DNA of 64,000 bases from Natronococcus amylolyticus DSM 10524 (GCF_000337675.1 NZ_AOIB01000028.1:148140-212139), one strand, 5' to 3'. Positions 11,213 to 20,052 are shown, counted from the stretch's first letter. Translations and numbers: made by a program. The notes: generated from the letters alone by a model not told the origin.

Positions 11213-11923
11213 TCAGCGCCCCTCGAGCGCCCGTTCGGCCTTCGGGAACAGCACGTTGTTCTCCGTGTGGACGTGTCGGTGCATGTCGGCCTCGAGAAGC
11301 TGCAGGCGATCGAGGGCGTTCCGATAGCTCGTGCAGGCGTCCCACGGGACCGCGTAGTCGTCGCTCAGCGTCCGTATCTCCTCGAGGTTGACAGCCGCGG
11401 CGTCGTGTTCCGCCTCGAGGTGGTCGATCGCCTCGCGGATCCGACCCTCCTCCACGGCGGTCAGCGGCGCGTCGTTCTCCAGTTTCCGGAGTTCGGGGAA
11501 GACGATCTCCTCCTCGTCGGCGATGTGGTGGGTGACCTCCTCTTGTAGCTCGAGAAACGTCGCCTCGATCGCCTCGAGTTCGGGATGGGCGTCGCCGTGG
11601 ACGCGGGCGACCTTGCGGACGGTCCGCTCGAGGGATGGGAGTTCGGCGCTCAGGTAGTCGTGGTGGGTTTCGACGATGTCGTCGACGAGTTCCGTGATCG
11701 ATGCCTCAGCCGGAGCGAGTTCGTCGGTCGAATCGGTCGTCGCCAGTCGCTCGAGGACGGCCTCGACCTCGAGGCCGTTCTCCTCGCAGGCCCGTCGCAG
11801 CGAGGTGTCGCCGCCGCAGCAGTAGTCGATGTCGAGCGATTCGAAGACGGCTGCGAACTCCGGGTGGTCGCCGACGAGCCGTCCGAGCGGGACTTCGGGG
11901 TCGATCGTTGTGGTTGTGGTCAT
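11213..11923 (-). CDS. ScdA/YtfE-type iron-sulfur cluster repair di-iron protein (RIC)
   Basis: 236-aa cytoplasmic protein that repairs Fe-S clusters damaged by nitric oxide or oxidants. The N-terminal ScdA domain carries IDYCCGGDTSLRRACEE (about residues 30-46). The remainder is a hemerythrin-like bundle with the expected His/Glu ligands: VETHHDYL, VHGDAHPE, THHIADEEEIVFPEL, LEAEHDAA and MHRHVHTENNVLFP. ATG 11923 (MTTTTTIDPEVPLG) starts right before the conserved domain; a further upstream start would add an unconserved leader. Placement beside norB fits NO defence, a known genomic association of this family. It is divergent from the uspA gene. Confidence 0.9.
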   Translation of the reverse strand: MTTTTTIDPEVPLGRLVGDHPEFAAVFESLDIDYCCGGDTSLRRACEENGLEVEAVLERLATTDSTDELAPAEASITELVDDIVETHHDYLSAELPSLERTVRKVARVHGDAHPELEAIEATFLELQEEVTHHIADEEEIVFPELRKLENDAPLTAVEEGRIREAIDHLEAEHDAAAVNLEEIRTLSDDYAVPWDACTSYRNALDRLQLLEADMHRHVHTENNVLFPKAERALEGR

Positions 11924-12096
11924 AGTAGTGGGATCCGTTCGTCCGCGCTGTACGTAGCCCGACCATCCGCTCGTCGAAGCCGTTTCTCCCGAATAGGTTC
12001 GCATGGGCTACGATCTGTCGTAAGCCTGATCGTTCGCGGCCGTTCGACCGGTATCGTTGTTCGGGCCGAATCCCAGCGACTGGGGCTAACGACCCT

Positions 12097-12106
12097 TTCT
12101 TATACC
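12097..12106 (+). promoter_or_regulatory. TATA box of uspA gene
   Basis: TTCTTATACC centred about 26 nt before ATG 12129 implies a nearly leaderless transcript. The octamer CGTACTGT, also seen before the two zinc-ribbon paralogs, lies at 12116-12123 between the TATA box and the start. Confidence 0.5.
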
Positions 12107-12128
12107 GATAGCCGACGTACTGTCGCGT

Positions 12129-12554
12129 ATGACCGAACGCATCCTCCTCGCGTACGACGGCTCGGAGCCGTCCGAACAGGCACTCGAGTACGCCCTCGAG
12201 ACGTTCCCGAACGCCGAGATCACCGCGCTGTACGTCGTTCCGGCACCCAGAGGCTACTGGGCGTCGTTCGAGGAACCGGAAGACAGGGTTCCAAACGCCG
12301 AAAAGGCCAAAGAGCGGGGACGAGAGTTCCTCGACGAGGCCAGCGAAACGGCGTCGGCACGCGACCGCGAGATCGAGACCGAGATGATCATTGGCGAACC
12401 GAACCACGTCATCGTCGGCCAGGCGGTCGACGGCGAGTACGACTCCATCGTCATCGGCAGCCACGGCCGCGAGGGTGTCTCGCGGATCCTGCTGGGCAGC
12501 GTCGCGGAGACCGTCGTCCGTCGCTCGCCAACGCCGGTCATCGTCGTTCGCTAA
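12129..12554 (+). CDS. Universal stress protein (UspA family)
   Basis: 141-aa single-domain UspA-fold protein. It begins with the nucleotide-binding strand ILLAYDGSEPSEQALEYA and ends with the ATP-binding signature GSHGREGVSRILLGSVAETV, so it belongs to the ATP-binding subclass. The length is normal. It is divergent from the RIC gene and preceded by a clear TATA box, so it is probably monocistronic. The cellular role is unknown. Confidence 0.9.
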   Translation: MTERILLAYDGSEPSEQALEYALETFPNAEITALYVVPAPRGYWASFEEPEDRVPNAEKAKERGREFLDEASETASARDREIETEMIIGEPNHVIVGQAVDGEYDSIVIGSHGREGVSRILLGSVAETVVRRSPTPVIVVR

Positions 12555-12607
12555 CCGGTCGCGAACGCGACGACGGCCGATCTCGAGTCCGGGTGCTCGA
12601 GGAGAGT

Positions 12608-12757
12608 TTACAACGTTCGAAACGAGGTCCCGCCGCAGGAACAGCCGCGACGCGATCCGATGGGACGGATCTCTCCGTCCTCCGAGAGCCGGGCGGCGAC
12701 CGCCTTCCCACAGTTCTCACAGACCGCGGCCGTCTTCGATCGAGTATCCGTCGTCAT
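12608..12757 (-). CDS. Tiny zinc-ribbon protein
   Basis: 49-aa protein with CENC near residue 13 and CSCGG near residue 40, a compact zinc-ribbon pattern. ATG 12757 immediately precedes the domain. It converges with uspA and is separated from the next gene by ~290 nt without an obvious gene. Function unknown. Confidence 0.6.
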   Translation of the reverse strand: MTTDTRSKTAAVCENCGKAVAARLSEDGEIRPIGSRRGCSCGGTSFRTL

Positions 12758-13047
12758 TACCGGCTCCGATGGCCTTGATTGTGTTAAGCCGACCGAGAAG
12801 GCGACCGTAGTGACGAGGCTGCCGTTACGGCAGTAACAACAGCAGCCCTTCCGATTCGCGATCGAATCGTTCTCGCGTCGAGGCACCGTCACGGTACGTG
12901 TCGGGAGAGCCACTGACGCAACGATAGCCGGATCGGCCGCCCGAGCACGGGTGAGTCTCGACCGCCGAGAGCCATCCTTTGGCTCGAGTGAGGACGTGAC
13001 GCTCCGTCCGCCAGTAACTTAATTTGGAAGCTCGAACAGTAGTACCG

Positions 13048-13467
13048 ATGGAACCCGAATCGTTCTTCCACGTCGCGATCAAGGTTGAGGAGCTGGAATC
13101 CGCCGCGGAGTTCTACCGCGAGCACCTGGACGCAGAGATCCTCGAGCGCCGCCGAGCCGCGGAGTCGGACGACCAGTTCGCCGTCGACGCGGTCGTCCTC
13201 GGCATCGCCGACAAGCGCGTCTACCTCTTCGATAAAGCGCCCTACGAGGCCGCGGGGCTCGTCGAGAAGCAGCCGCTCGGCTTCCTCCACTTCGGCTACG
13301 TCGTCGAGGACGGCATCGAGGAGACGTTCGCGCGACTGGCCGACGACGGCGTCGAAATCGTCATGGAGCCCGCGGTCTACGGCGACAAGCGGATCGCCTT
13401 CTTCGTCGCGCCCGGCGACGTACGGATCGAACTCATCGAGTACCTCGAGGACGACTCGAGCGAGTAG
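13048..13467 (+). CDS. VOC-family (glyoxalase/bleomycin-resistance fold) protein
   Basis: 139-aa single-domain VOC protein. N-terminal FFHVAIKVEELESAAEFYREHL and the central HFGYVVEDGIEETFARLADDG give the paired beta-alpha-beta-beta-beta modules. The His of the first strand, the central His and the C-terminal Glu in RIELIEYL are candidate metal ligands. ATG 13048 was chosen over ATG 13024 because the domain begins directly after it. VOC proteins range from glyoxalase I to dioxygenases, so the substrate is open. The gene 38 nt downstream encodes a deaminase and may be co-transcribed. Confidence 0.8.
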   Translation: MEPESFFHVAIKVEELESAAEFYREHLDAEILERRRAAESDDQFAVDAVVLGIADKRVYLFDKAPYEAAGLVEKQPLGFLHFGYVVEDGIEETFARLADDGVEIVMEPAVYGDKRIAFFVAPGDVRIELIEYLEDDSSE

Positions 13468-13505
13468 GCCGATCCCTTTTGCCGTCGCCGCGCGAACGCG
13501 ACTCC

Positions 13506-13976
13506 ATGGATGCCGACGACTTCGACCACGATGCCCACATGCACGACGCGCTCGAACTCGCCCGCGAGGCCGCCACTCGAGGGGATCGACCGTTCGGCAG
13601 CGTCCTCGTCCGCGACGACGAAGTCGTTATGTCCGAGTCGAACCGCGTAGTGACCGAAGACGACGTTCGCCGCCACCCCGAGCTCCACCTCGCCTACCGC
13701 GCGTGTCGGGAACTCGAGCCCGAGGAGCGAGCCGAGACGGTCATGTACACCAGCACGGAGCCGTGTCCGATGTGTGCTGGCGGGATGATCCGTGCGGGGT
13801 TCGATCGGGTCGTCTACAGCGTCGGCGGCAACGAGATCGGCGAATTCACCGGCCACGAGCCGCCGGTTCGCGCGGCGACGATTCTCGAGGACGGCACCGA
13901 CGTCGTCGGTCCCGTGCTGAACGAGGAGGGCCGGCTGGTCCACGAGAACTTCGACTGGGGAGCGACGCGGGACTGA
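13506..13976 (+). CDS. Cytidine/deoxycytidylate deaminase-family nucleoside deaminase
   Basis: 156-aa zinc hydrolase of the CMP/dCMP and guanine deaminase family. The zinc motif is HPE (near residue 61) for the usual HxE, paired with EPCPMCAGGM (near 92-100), providing one His and two Cys ligands plus the catalytic Glu. The C-terminal region (DWGATRD) and the GHEP segment resemble small guanine-deaminase-like enzymes rather than TadA, but substrate is uncertain. ATG 13506 gives the expected family N-terminus (AHMHDALELAREAA). Confidence 0.85.
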   Translation: MDADDFDHDAHMHDALELAREAATRGDRPFGSVLVRDDEVVMSESNRVVTEDDVRRHPELHLAYRACRELEPEERAETVMYTSTEPCPMCAGGMIRAGFDRVVYSVGGNEIGEFTGHEPPVRAATILEDGTDVVGPVLNEEGRLVHENFDWGATRD

Positions 13977-14518
13977 CCGTCGACGTCAGCCGCGCTCCGG
14001 TCACATCGGTCGCCCGTTTTTCCCTCGCTCGGTGTCTCTCGACATAGCTCTTCGAAATACTTCTAAGACTCTAATCTTAATAAGAAATCTAAGATACGTA
14101 TATTAGACACTAGGAGTAGTTAACAGGATAGCGTCGCCGCCGGTGCCGACGACTCGGGGCGCGACGATACGTCTCTCCTCTCTCCAAACAGGGGCAGACT
14201 CTCCGTTCCGACGTATCGCGCGTCGGCGTCCGTTCCGTCTTCGGGAGTAGACCCGCCCCATTCGTCTGTCGATCTCGACGTTGCGTCCTCGTTCCTTGTA
14301 CGGGAAAGACGAAACCCTCCCCGTAGCCGTAGTGAACTTCCCGTCCGTCTTGAGTGTGCCACACCGTAACTGCCCGACCGGTTCCGAACGCACCTCTCAC
14401 GAGCTCCGAACGACGAAACCGGGTTCAACGAACAGGCCGTGACGCTCGAGCTCGCCGGATCGAGACCCCGACTGCGGCGGTCGGAACAGGGAAGTCGTTT
14501 CGGTCTCGACTCCGAGGC
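13977..14518. other. Intergenic region with AT-rich palindromic tract
   Basis: No convincing gene in 542 nt. A strikingly AT-rich tract at 14048-14120 carries three direct copies of TAAGA (14064-14068, 14081-14085, 14090-14094) and an intervening inverted TCTTA (14075-14079); TCTTAATAAGA is a near-perfect palindrome. The rest has ordinary GC content and open frames without recognisable domains. Confidence 0.5.
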
Positions 14519-15247
14519 GTGCCAGCCACAGTCGTCACCGGATCGTCCAGAGGTATCGGGAAGGCGACCGCGCTTCGGTTCGCCGACGACGGCTACGACG
14601 TCGCCGTCAACTACCGCTCGAGCGAGGACGCCGCCGATCGGGTCGCCGATGAGATCCGCGAGCGGGGTCAGGAAGCGATCGCCGTCAGAGCCGACGTCTC
14701 GGATTCCGACAATGCAGCCCGGCTGGTCGACGCCGCAGCCAACGCGCTCGGCGGGATCGATCACGTCGTCAACAACGCGGGCATCGACCAGCACGTCCAC
14801 ACCGAAGATCTCGAGCCCGCTGACTTCGATCGGATCATGGACGTCAACGTCAACTCGGCGTTCAACGTCACGAAGGCAGCGCTTCCCCATCTCCGGGAGT
14901 CGGCCGACGACCCGTCGGTGACGAACGTCTCCTCGATTCTCGCCCACACGGGTGCGGCGATCGAGTGCCACTACGCCTCCTCGAAGGGAGCGCTGCTCTC
15001 GCTGACCCGGAGCCACGCGTCGGATTTCGCTCCCGAGATTCGCGTGAACGCGGTCGCGCCTGGTCACGTCGAGACGGACATGACGAGCGACCGAACGCCC
15101 GAGGAAAAGCGTGAGGAGCTGGCGTCGATCCCCGTCGAACGGTACGGTCGGCCCGAGGACATCGCCGAGGCCGTCGCCTACCTCCGCGACGCGACGTTCG
15201 TCACGGGCGAGACCCTGAACGTCAACGGTGGGGAACGAATGGGTTAG
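14519..15247 (+). CDS. Short-chain dehydrogenase/reductase (FabG-like)
   Basis: 242-aa NAD(P)-dependent classical SDR. The cofactor motif TGSSRGIGK is at residues 6-14, followed by NNAG, the catalytic Ser in NVSSILAHTG and YASSK (Tyr/Lys), and the C-terminal GETLNVNGG. GTG 14519 (read as Met-Pro-Ala-Thr-Val) is chosen because the Rossmann strand starts five residues later; the in-frame ATG at 14354 would add ~55 unrelated residues. A 3-oxoacyl-ACP/CoA reductase-like activity is typical, substrate unknown. Its end overlaps the convergent aminotransferase stop by 4 nt. Confidence 0.88.
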   Translation: MPATVVTGSSRGIGKATALRFADDGYDVAVNYRSSEDAADRVADEIRERGQEAIAVRADVSDSDNAARLVDAAANALGGIDHVVNNAGIDQHVHTEDLEPADFDRIMDVNVNSAFNVTKAALPHLRESADDPSVTNVSSILAHTGAAIECHYASSKGALLSLTRSHASDFAPEIRVNAVAPGHVETDMTSDRTPEEKREELASIPVERYGRPEDIAEAVAYLRDATFVTGETLNVNGGERMG

Positions 15248-16398
15248 TAGGTTCGCAGCCCCTCCTCGAGCCGATCGAACCCTTCCCGGAGCCGATCCTC
15301 GGAGTTGGCGAAGGAGAGACGGAGTCGTTCCGGTGCCGTCTCGCCGAACCCGGTTCCAGGGGCGAGCACGACGCCGTGTTCCCGCAGCAGGTGTTTGGCG
15401 ATCGGGAGGCTGTCGTCGTCGATACCCGGATCGAGGAAGGCGTAGAACGCACCCTCCGGTCGCGGACAGGAGAGGCCGTCGATCTCGGCGATCCGATCGA
15501 CGACGAGATCCCGGCGTCGGCGAAACGCCTCGTGCATCTCCTCGAAGGGCTTCTGTGGTCCCGTGAGCGCGGCGATCGCGGCGTGCTGGGCGACGCTCGA
15601 GGCGCAGGCCGTCGTCGACTCGCGGATCTTGACGACCTCGTCGATCAGGTGGTCGTCGCCCGCGAGCCAGCCCAGCCGCCAGCCGGTCATTGCGTACGCC
15701 TTCGAGCAGGAGCCGACCGTCAGCACGTGATCGGGGTGGTCGGTGTACGACGCGATTCCCTCGGCCTCGCCGTCGTACGTAAGTCCGAGGTACACCTCGT
15801 CGGCGATCACGTAGGCGTCGTGGTCCGCCGCGGCCTCGACGACCGCCCGACACGCCTCGGGGTTGAACACGCGACCGGTCGGGTTCGAGGGGGTCGTGAG
15901 CACAACCGCCCCGGTGTCGTCGCTCATCGCCTCGATCACGCGGTCGGCCTCGAGGGCGAATCCTGACGCAGCCGACAGCGGAACCTCGCGGAACGTTCCG
16001 TCGGCCAGCAGCGCCTGGGTCTCGTAGTTCGGCCAGGTCGGCCCGGGGACGAGGACCTCCTCGCCGGGCGAGACCGTCGCCAGCACCGCGAGGTGGAGCG
16101 CCTCCATCCCGCCGGTGGTGACGACGATCTCGTCGGGCTCGTGTTCGACGCCGAACTCGCCGGAGAGCGTGTCGCTGATCGCCCGCCGGCACTCGGGAAG
16201 GCCCGCGTTGGACGTGTAGTGGGTCGCTCCTTCCCGGGCGGCGCGCGCCGCGGCGTCGATAACGTGTTCGGGGGTGTCGAAGTCGGGTTCGCCGACCTCG
16301 AGGCGAACGAGGTCGCCGTCGTGTCGCTCCGCGAGATCGAACATGACGCGGATGCTCGAGCGCTCGGCTCGACGAACCCGCTCCGTTGGTGTCGGCAT
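15244..16398 (-). CDS. Class I/II PLP-dependent aminotransferase
   Basis: 384-aa fold-type I aminotransferase. Visible features are the N-terminal VRLEVGEPDFDTPEHV, the cofactor-side GGMEALHLA, SNPTGRV (substrate-carboxylate and PLP contacts), the Schiff-base lysine in SCSKAYAMTGWRLGW (near residue 232), and the terminal Arg in RLRLSFANS. It matches archaeal aspartate/aromatic aminotransferase-like enzymes. ATG 16398 (MPTPTERVRRAE) is preferred over an ATG nine codons upstream. It probably transfers an amino group from an amino acid to 2-oxoglutarate; the specific donor is not readable. Confidence 0.9.
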   Translation of the reverse strand: MPTPTERVRRAERSSIRVMFDLAERHDGDLVRLEVGEPDFDTPEHVIDAAARAAREGATHYTSNAGLPECRRAISDTLSGEFGVEHEPDEIVVTTGGMEALHLAVLATVSPGEEVLVPGPTWPNYETQALLADGTFREVPLSAASGFALEADRVIEAMSDDTGAVVLTTPSNPTGRVFNPEACRAVVEAAADHDAYVIADEVYLGLTYDGEAEGIASYTDHPDHVLTVGSCSKAYAMTGWRLGWLAGDDHLIDEVVKIRESTTACASSVAQHAAIAALTGPQKPFEEMHEAFRRRRDLVVDRIAEIDGLSCPRPEGAFYAFLDPGIDDDSLPIAKHLLREHGVVLAPGTGFGETAPERLRLSFANSEDRLREGFDRLEEGLRTY

Positions 16399-16570
16399 AC
16401 CCCATACCACAGAGATCGACGGCAAAAGGAATCGGATGCCGGAAATCGCTGCGACGTTCCGTCCCCGCGAGCGACGACGTCAGGCGGTTGCGATCGCCGA
16501 CTGCTGTCCGAGCGTTTCCGGCCAAGTAATATGCGCATTGGTATCGTACCACTTACTGAGGTGTGATCCG

Positions 16571-17164
16571 ATGGAGACACCTGATCACGACGGCGCGGAA
16601 CGGACGCTCGAGACCAGCTTTGGCGAGCGGTTCGCCCTTCAGGACACCGCGGCGGACACCGACGGGAAGCTGTTGCGGATCGAAACGACCCTCGACCCCG
16701 GCGTGAAACGTCCGCTCCACAGCCACCCCGACCAACGGGAGCGGTTCGTCGTCCACGAGGGGACGCTCGGACTGGCCGTCGAGGACGAGGAGTTCGTGCT
16801 GGAACCGGGCGAGGAAACAACGGTCGCCGCCGGGACGCCGCACACGTTCTGGAACGCCGGTGACGGCGAGCTCCGCATGACGACCGAACACCGGCCAGCG
16901 CTGCGATTCGAGGAGTTCCTCCGGGCGATGGTCGCGCTCGACCGCGAGGGCGGGCTCGACGCCGAGGGGATGCCCGCCAACCCGCTCGTGGGTGCGGCGC
17001 TGCTCCACGAGTTCCGCCGCGAGATGCGGCCGGCGGATGTTCCGACCCCGGTTCGACGCGTGGCCGTTCCCGTCCTCGCGGCGGTCGCCAGTCTGTTCGG
17101 CTACGGCGTTCCCGACGACTCGCGGTCGGCCGCCGGAAGCGTCGCGTCGACGCGTTCCCCCTGA
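16571..17164 (+). CDS. Cupin-domain protein
   Basis: 197 aa with one cupin barrel in the first ~105 residues. It has metal-ligand motifs HSHPDQRERFVVHEGTLG and PHTFWNAGDGEL, so a bound metal is likely. Residues 110-197 form a helical tail with a weakly hydrophobic stretch (VPVLAAVASLFGYGV) that could touch the membrane. ATG 16571 follows a TATA-like AAGTAATATG at about 16530. Function unknown; single-cupin proteins include sensors and small isomerases. Confidence 0.75.
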   Translation: METPDHDGAERTLETSFGERFALQDTAADTDGKLLRIETTLDPGVKRPLHSHPDQRERFVVHEGTLGLAVEDEEFVLEPGEETTVAAGTPHTFWNAGDGELRMTTEHRPALRFEEFLRAMVALDREGGLDAEGMPANPLVGAALLHEFRREMRPADVPTPVRRVAVPVLAAVASLFGYGVPDDSRSAAGSVASTRSP

Positions 17165-17272
17165 CACCGCGTCGCCGGTCAAACCCGGCCCGCGATCACT
17201 TTCATAGCCCGCGGACATACAACACGAGGCGGGAAAGCTATCAAATACATATTCGTTGAATTCTCCGACGAG

Positions 17273-17548
17273 ATGGACGACCTCACCGGGTTCCAGCGAG
17301 ACCTCCTGTACGTGATCGCGGGCGCCGACCAACCCTCCGGCCAGGATATCAAATCGGAGATCGAACAGTACTACAGCGCCGAGATCAACCACGGTCGGCT
17401 GTACCCGAACCTCGACACCCTGGTCAACAAGGGGCTCGTCGAGAAGGGCGAACTCGACCGACGGACGAACTACTACGCGATCACCGACGACGGCGAGCGG
17501 ACGATCCGCAACCGTCGGGAGTGGGAACAACAGTACGCCGATTCGTAG
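17273..17548 (+). CDS. PadR-family transcriptional regulator (paralog of 21000-21275)
   Basis: 91-aa winged-helix DNA-binding protein: helices through SGQDIKSEIEQYY, recognition region NHGRLYPNLDTLVNKGLVEK, wing with RRTNYYAITDDGER. It has only the wHTH part and lacks the long C-terminal dimerisation helix bundle of full PadR. About three-quarters of residues match the copy 3.7 kb downstream, the first 68 residues differing at only seven positions. A TATA-like ATCAAATACATATT at 17239-17252 places transcription close to ATG 17273. Confidence 0.85.
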   Translation: MDDLTGFQRDLLYVIAGADQPSGQDIKSEIEQYYSAEINHGRLYPNLDTLVNKGLVEKGELDRRTNYYAITDDGERTIRNRREWEQQYADS

Positions 17549-17935
17549 GATCGTCGCTCCCGCGGTCCTCGGGTCCGACCTGGAGGGCCCCCTCAGTCGC
17601 GGTTGCCGACGATACTCGGGAGCAGCCTCCGCTGTGTCGACGCGAGGGGCTCAGCGAACGTCGCTCGGTCAGTAGCGAGGACGTCCGCGACCCCACCCAC
17701 GGTAGCGTCTCGCGGCCGCTGGAAGCGTCCCGTCTCGAGTGCGGCTTGCAACACCTCGCCCTGTCGGTCGGCGAGGCGGCCTGATCGGCGTGACCGAGCG
17801 TCGAACCGGATCCCGTCGTCTCCGGACGAACGATCCGTTCGGCGGACGCCCCCTCATACCGGGAGCGAAGCCCCGTGAGCACGGGTCGGATCTCGCTCGA
17901 GGGGCCAACGGTACACACCGCCGTCGACCTGCCGA
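17549..17935. other. Intergenic region, no gene seen
   Basis: 387 nt between the PadR gene and the convergent small gene. Open frames on both strands are Arg/Ser-rich translations typical of antisense GC-rich DNA, without start signals or domains. Confidence 0.4.
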
Positions 17936-18136
17936 TCAGGCCGTCCACGTGTCGCTCCACTCCGACTGCGGGATCCTGACCCGGGTTTCAGCGTCGTCTT
18001 CGCCGACCGGTTTGACAACGACGGCGCTGACCTTCCCGACGGAGGATAGTTCCTTCTCGACGATTTCGTACTCGTTCCCGTCACCTCGAATATCGCGGAC
18101 GGTGTCGCCGACCTCGTACGAACTCAGGTCTTCCAT
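17936..18136 (-). CDS. Hypothetical 66-aa protein, small beta-barrel-like
   Basis: Short acidic protein starting MEDLSSYEVGDTVRDIRG and ending SEWSDTWTA. The alternating pattern (GDTVRDIRGDGNEYEIVEKE, VSAVVVKPVGE, TRVRIPQSEW) suggests a small beta-rich fold such as an SH3-like barrel. ATG 18136 is chosen because upstream residues are Arg-rich and unlike a haloarchaeal protein. I do not recognise the family. It is divergent from the AtoE-type transporter. Confidence 0.6.
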   Translation of the reverse strand: MEDLSSYEVGDTVRDIRGDGNEYEIVEKELSSVGKVSAVVVKPVGEDDAETRVRIPQSEWSDTWTA

Positions 18137-18272
18137 CGATACCTGTTCGCACTTCTCCAAGGTAAGCGCATCGGCGGTCCGACCGTGTCGCGTCCGCGTA
18201 CGAATCGCCGACCGAAGAGCGGACGACACGAATCGCCTGCGTACGTGTTAGCGGGCTAAACGGTATCCAAAC

Positions 18273-18282
18273 CATATTATTT
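18273..18282 (+). promoter_or_regulatory. TATA box of the AtoE-type transporter gene
   Basis: CATATTATTT lies about 30-39 nt before ATG 18312, a typical archaeal promoter position. Confidence 0.5.
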
Positions 18283-18311
18283 ATCCTCGGAGTTGCGTAC
18301 ACGTAGTCTGT

Positions 18312-19775
18312 ATGTCCGAAAGTGACACAGGGGGGTCCGCTATCGAGCGGTTCGGGTACGGGCTCTCGAGTATCGTCGAGCGGTGGATGCCGAGTCCGTT
18401 CCTGTTCGCAATCTTGCTCACGTATCTGGTCTTCGCGGCCGGGCTCGTGTTGAATCAAACCGGGATGATCGAGCCGCCGAACGGTGGCGGGGCGGTCGGT
18501 CCGGTCGATATGATCGAGTTCTGGTTCGGCGGATTCTGGGGCTTTCTCGACTTCTCGATGCAGATGGTCGTAATTCTGATGACCGGGTTCGTGCTCGCGT
18601 ACCATCCGGCCGCCAACAGGCTCCTGGTCCGGCTCGCCAAACTCCCCAACAGCCCCGCACAGGCGGTCGTGCTCGTCGCCGGGTTCTCGATGGCCGTCGC
18701 CTGGATTCACTGGGGGTTCAGCCTCATTCTGGGCGCGATCTTCGCCCGCGAGATGGGAAAGGTCGCCCACGAGGAGGGGATCGACGTCCACTATCCGCTG
18801 CTGTGTGTCGCGGGGTACATGGGACTGGGTCTGACCTGGCACTGGGGGTGGTCCGGATCCGCGCCGCTGTTGCTCACCGACGAGTCCGAAGTCGGCGAGG
18901 GGACGGCCTTCGCCATGGTCCCCGAGCCGGTTCCGGTGACGGAGACGATTCTTCATCCCTACACGATCACGCTGACGGTGCTCTCGATCCTCTTTGCGGT
19001 TACCGTCCTCTACCTCATCACGCCGTCCGGAGAGCGAGCACGAGGTATCACCGAGTACATCCCGGAAGAAGAACTGTACGAGACAGCGAGCGACGGCGGT
19101 GAAGACGTCGTGGAGTCTGAGCAGTCCGACGAGATGGTCCCGGCCGAGCGCATCAACAACAGCCGCGTTCTCGGTGGACTCTTCGCGCTCACCGGCGTCG
19201 CGTACGTCGTCTGGGTGCTCGTCACCGAGGGGATCGAACTGTGGGATCTCAACACGATCAACTTCGCGTTCCTGATGGCCGGGATACTGGTCTGGACGAA
19301 TCCCTCCACGTACCGCGACAAGTTCGGCGAGGCGTCGTCGGCAGCCGCCGGTATCATCCTGCTGTTTCCCTTCTTCGCCGGGATCCAGGGAATGATGGCG
19401 GATTCGGGTCTCGCCGGTGCGCTCGCCGAACTCATCATCGGGCTCTCGACCCCCGAGACGTTCCCGATCTTCGCGTGGCTGGCGGCGGCGGTCCTCAACC
19501 TGTTCGTCCCCTCCGGCGGGGGCCAGTGGATCGTCATGGGTCCCTCGATCCTCGAGGCCGCCGACCAGCTCGGCGTCGAGTTCGGGCACGCGACGATGGC
19601 CTTTGCCGTCGGCGAGGCACACACGAACCTGCTGAACCCGTTCTGGGCGATCCCGCTGCTGGCCATCACTCGCATCAAGGCTCGCGAGATGTTCGGGTAC
19701 GCGGCCGTGATGTTGCTCGCCCTGTTCCCGTTCCTGACGGTCGTCCTCTACCTCCTCCCGTACGGGATGTTCTGA
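18312..19775 (+). CDS. AtoE-type short-chain fatty acid transporter
   Basis: 487-aa polytopic membrane protein of the short-chain fatty acid transporter (AtoE) family, predicted to import small carboxylates such as acetoacetate or butyrate. The N-terminus (RFGYGLSSIVERWMPSPFLFAILLTYLVF), the conserved WIHWGFSLILGAIFARE, the LNLFVPSGGGQWIVMGP motif and the late NLLNPFWAIPLL are diagnostic; about 11-12 helices are expected. An acidic cytoplasmic loop lies near residues 245-275. It has its own TATA box and is probably monocistronic. Confidence 0.9.
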   Translation: MSESDTGGSAIERFGYGLSSIVERWMPSPFLFAILLTYLVFAAGLVLNQTGMIEPPNGGGAVGPVDMIEFWFGGFWGFLDFSMQMVVILMTGFVLAYHPAANRLLVRLAKLPNSPAQAVVLVAGFSMAVAWIHWGFSLILGAIFAREMGKVAHEEGIDVHYPLLCVAGYMGLGLTWHWGWSGSAPLLLTDESEVGEGTAFAMVPEPVPVTETILHPYTITLTVLSILFAVTVLYLITPSGERARGITEYIPEEELYETASDGGEDVVESEQSDEMVPAERINNSRVLGGLFALTGVAYVVWVLVTEGIELWDLNTINFAFLMAGILVWTNPSTYRDKFGEASSAAAGIILLFPFFAGIQGMMADSGLAGALAELIIGLSTPETFPIFAWLAAAVLNLFVPSGGGQWIVMGPSILEAADQLGVEFGHATMAFAVGEAHTNLLNPFWAIPLLAITRIKAREMFGYAAVMLLALFPFLTVVLYLLPYGMF

Positions 19776-19853
19776 GCGACTGTCGCGACCTTTTTTGTCC
19801 GTGACCAGACGGGGATCAAGCTCGGTCGACCGACGCGTGGGATCACTACCCAC

Positions 19854-19880
19854 CGTACTGTGGATCGTCCGATATGTGCG
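19854..19880 (+). promoter_or_regulatory. Upstream element shared with the zinc-ribbon gene at 7.2 kb
   Basis: CGTACTGTGG at 19854-19863 followed by GATATGTGCG lies 46 nt before ATG 19900. The matching copy is at 7127-7136, 53 nt before ATG 7180. The shared spacing makes a conserved promoter likely. Confidence 0.45.
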
Positions 19881-19899
19881 CTCCTCCCCTCTTTCGAGT

Positions 19900-20052
19900 A
19901 TGGGATCCGATCCGGATCGGTACGAGTTCGTGTGCTCGAGCTGTCGGGAGGGCGTCGTCGTCGATTCGATGGTACAAGCCGAGCTTCTCGGCAGGGGGTG
20001 TCTCTTCTGCCGAGCGGACGTCGCCGAGACGGATTTCGGCCCCGTCGACTGA
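19900..20052 (+). CDS. Small zinc-ribbon protein (paralog of 7180-7332)
   Basis: 50-aa protein with CSSC near residue 12 and CLFC near residue 34, the same LLGRGC linker and DVAETDF tail as the copy at 7180 (30 of 50 identical). The shared N-terminus MGSD-x-x-RYEF fixes ATG 19900. Stand-alone zinc ribbon; function unknown. Confidence 0.75.
   Translation: MGSDPDRYEFVCSSCREGVVVDSMVQAELLGRGCLFCRADVAETDFGPVD

Noticed and set aside
14120-16552. 810-codon minus-strand open frame
   Set aside because: Overlaps SDR and aminotransferase genes in a different frame; Arg-rich, no domain.
18081-19853. 590-codon minus-strand open frame
   Set aside because: Antisense to the AtoE-type transporter; no family, Asp/Arg/Gly-rich.
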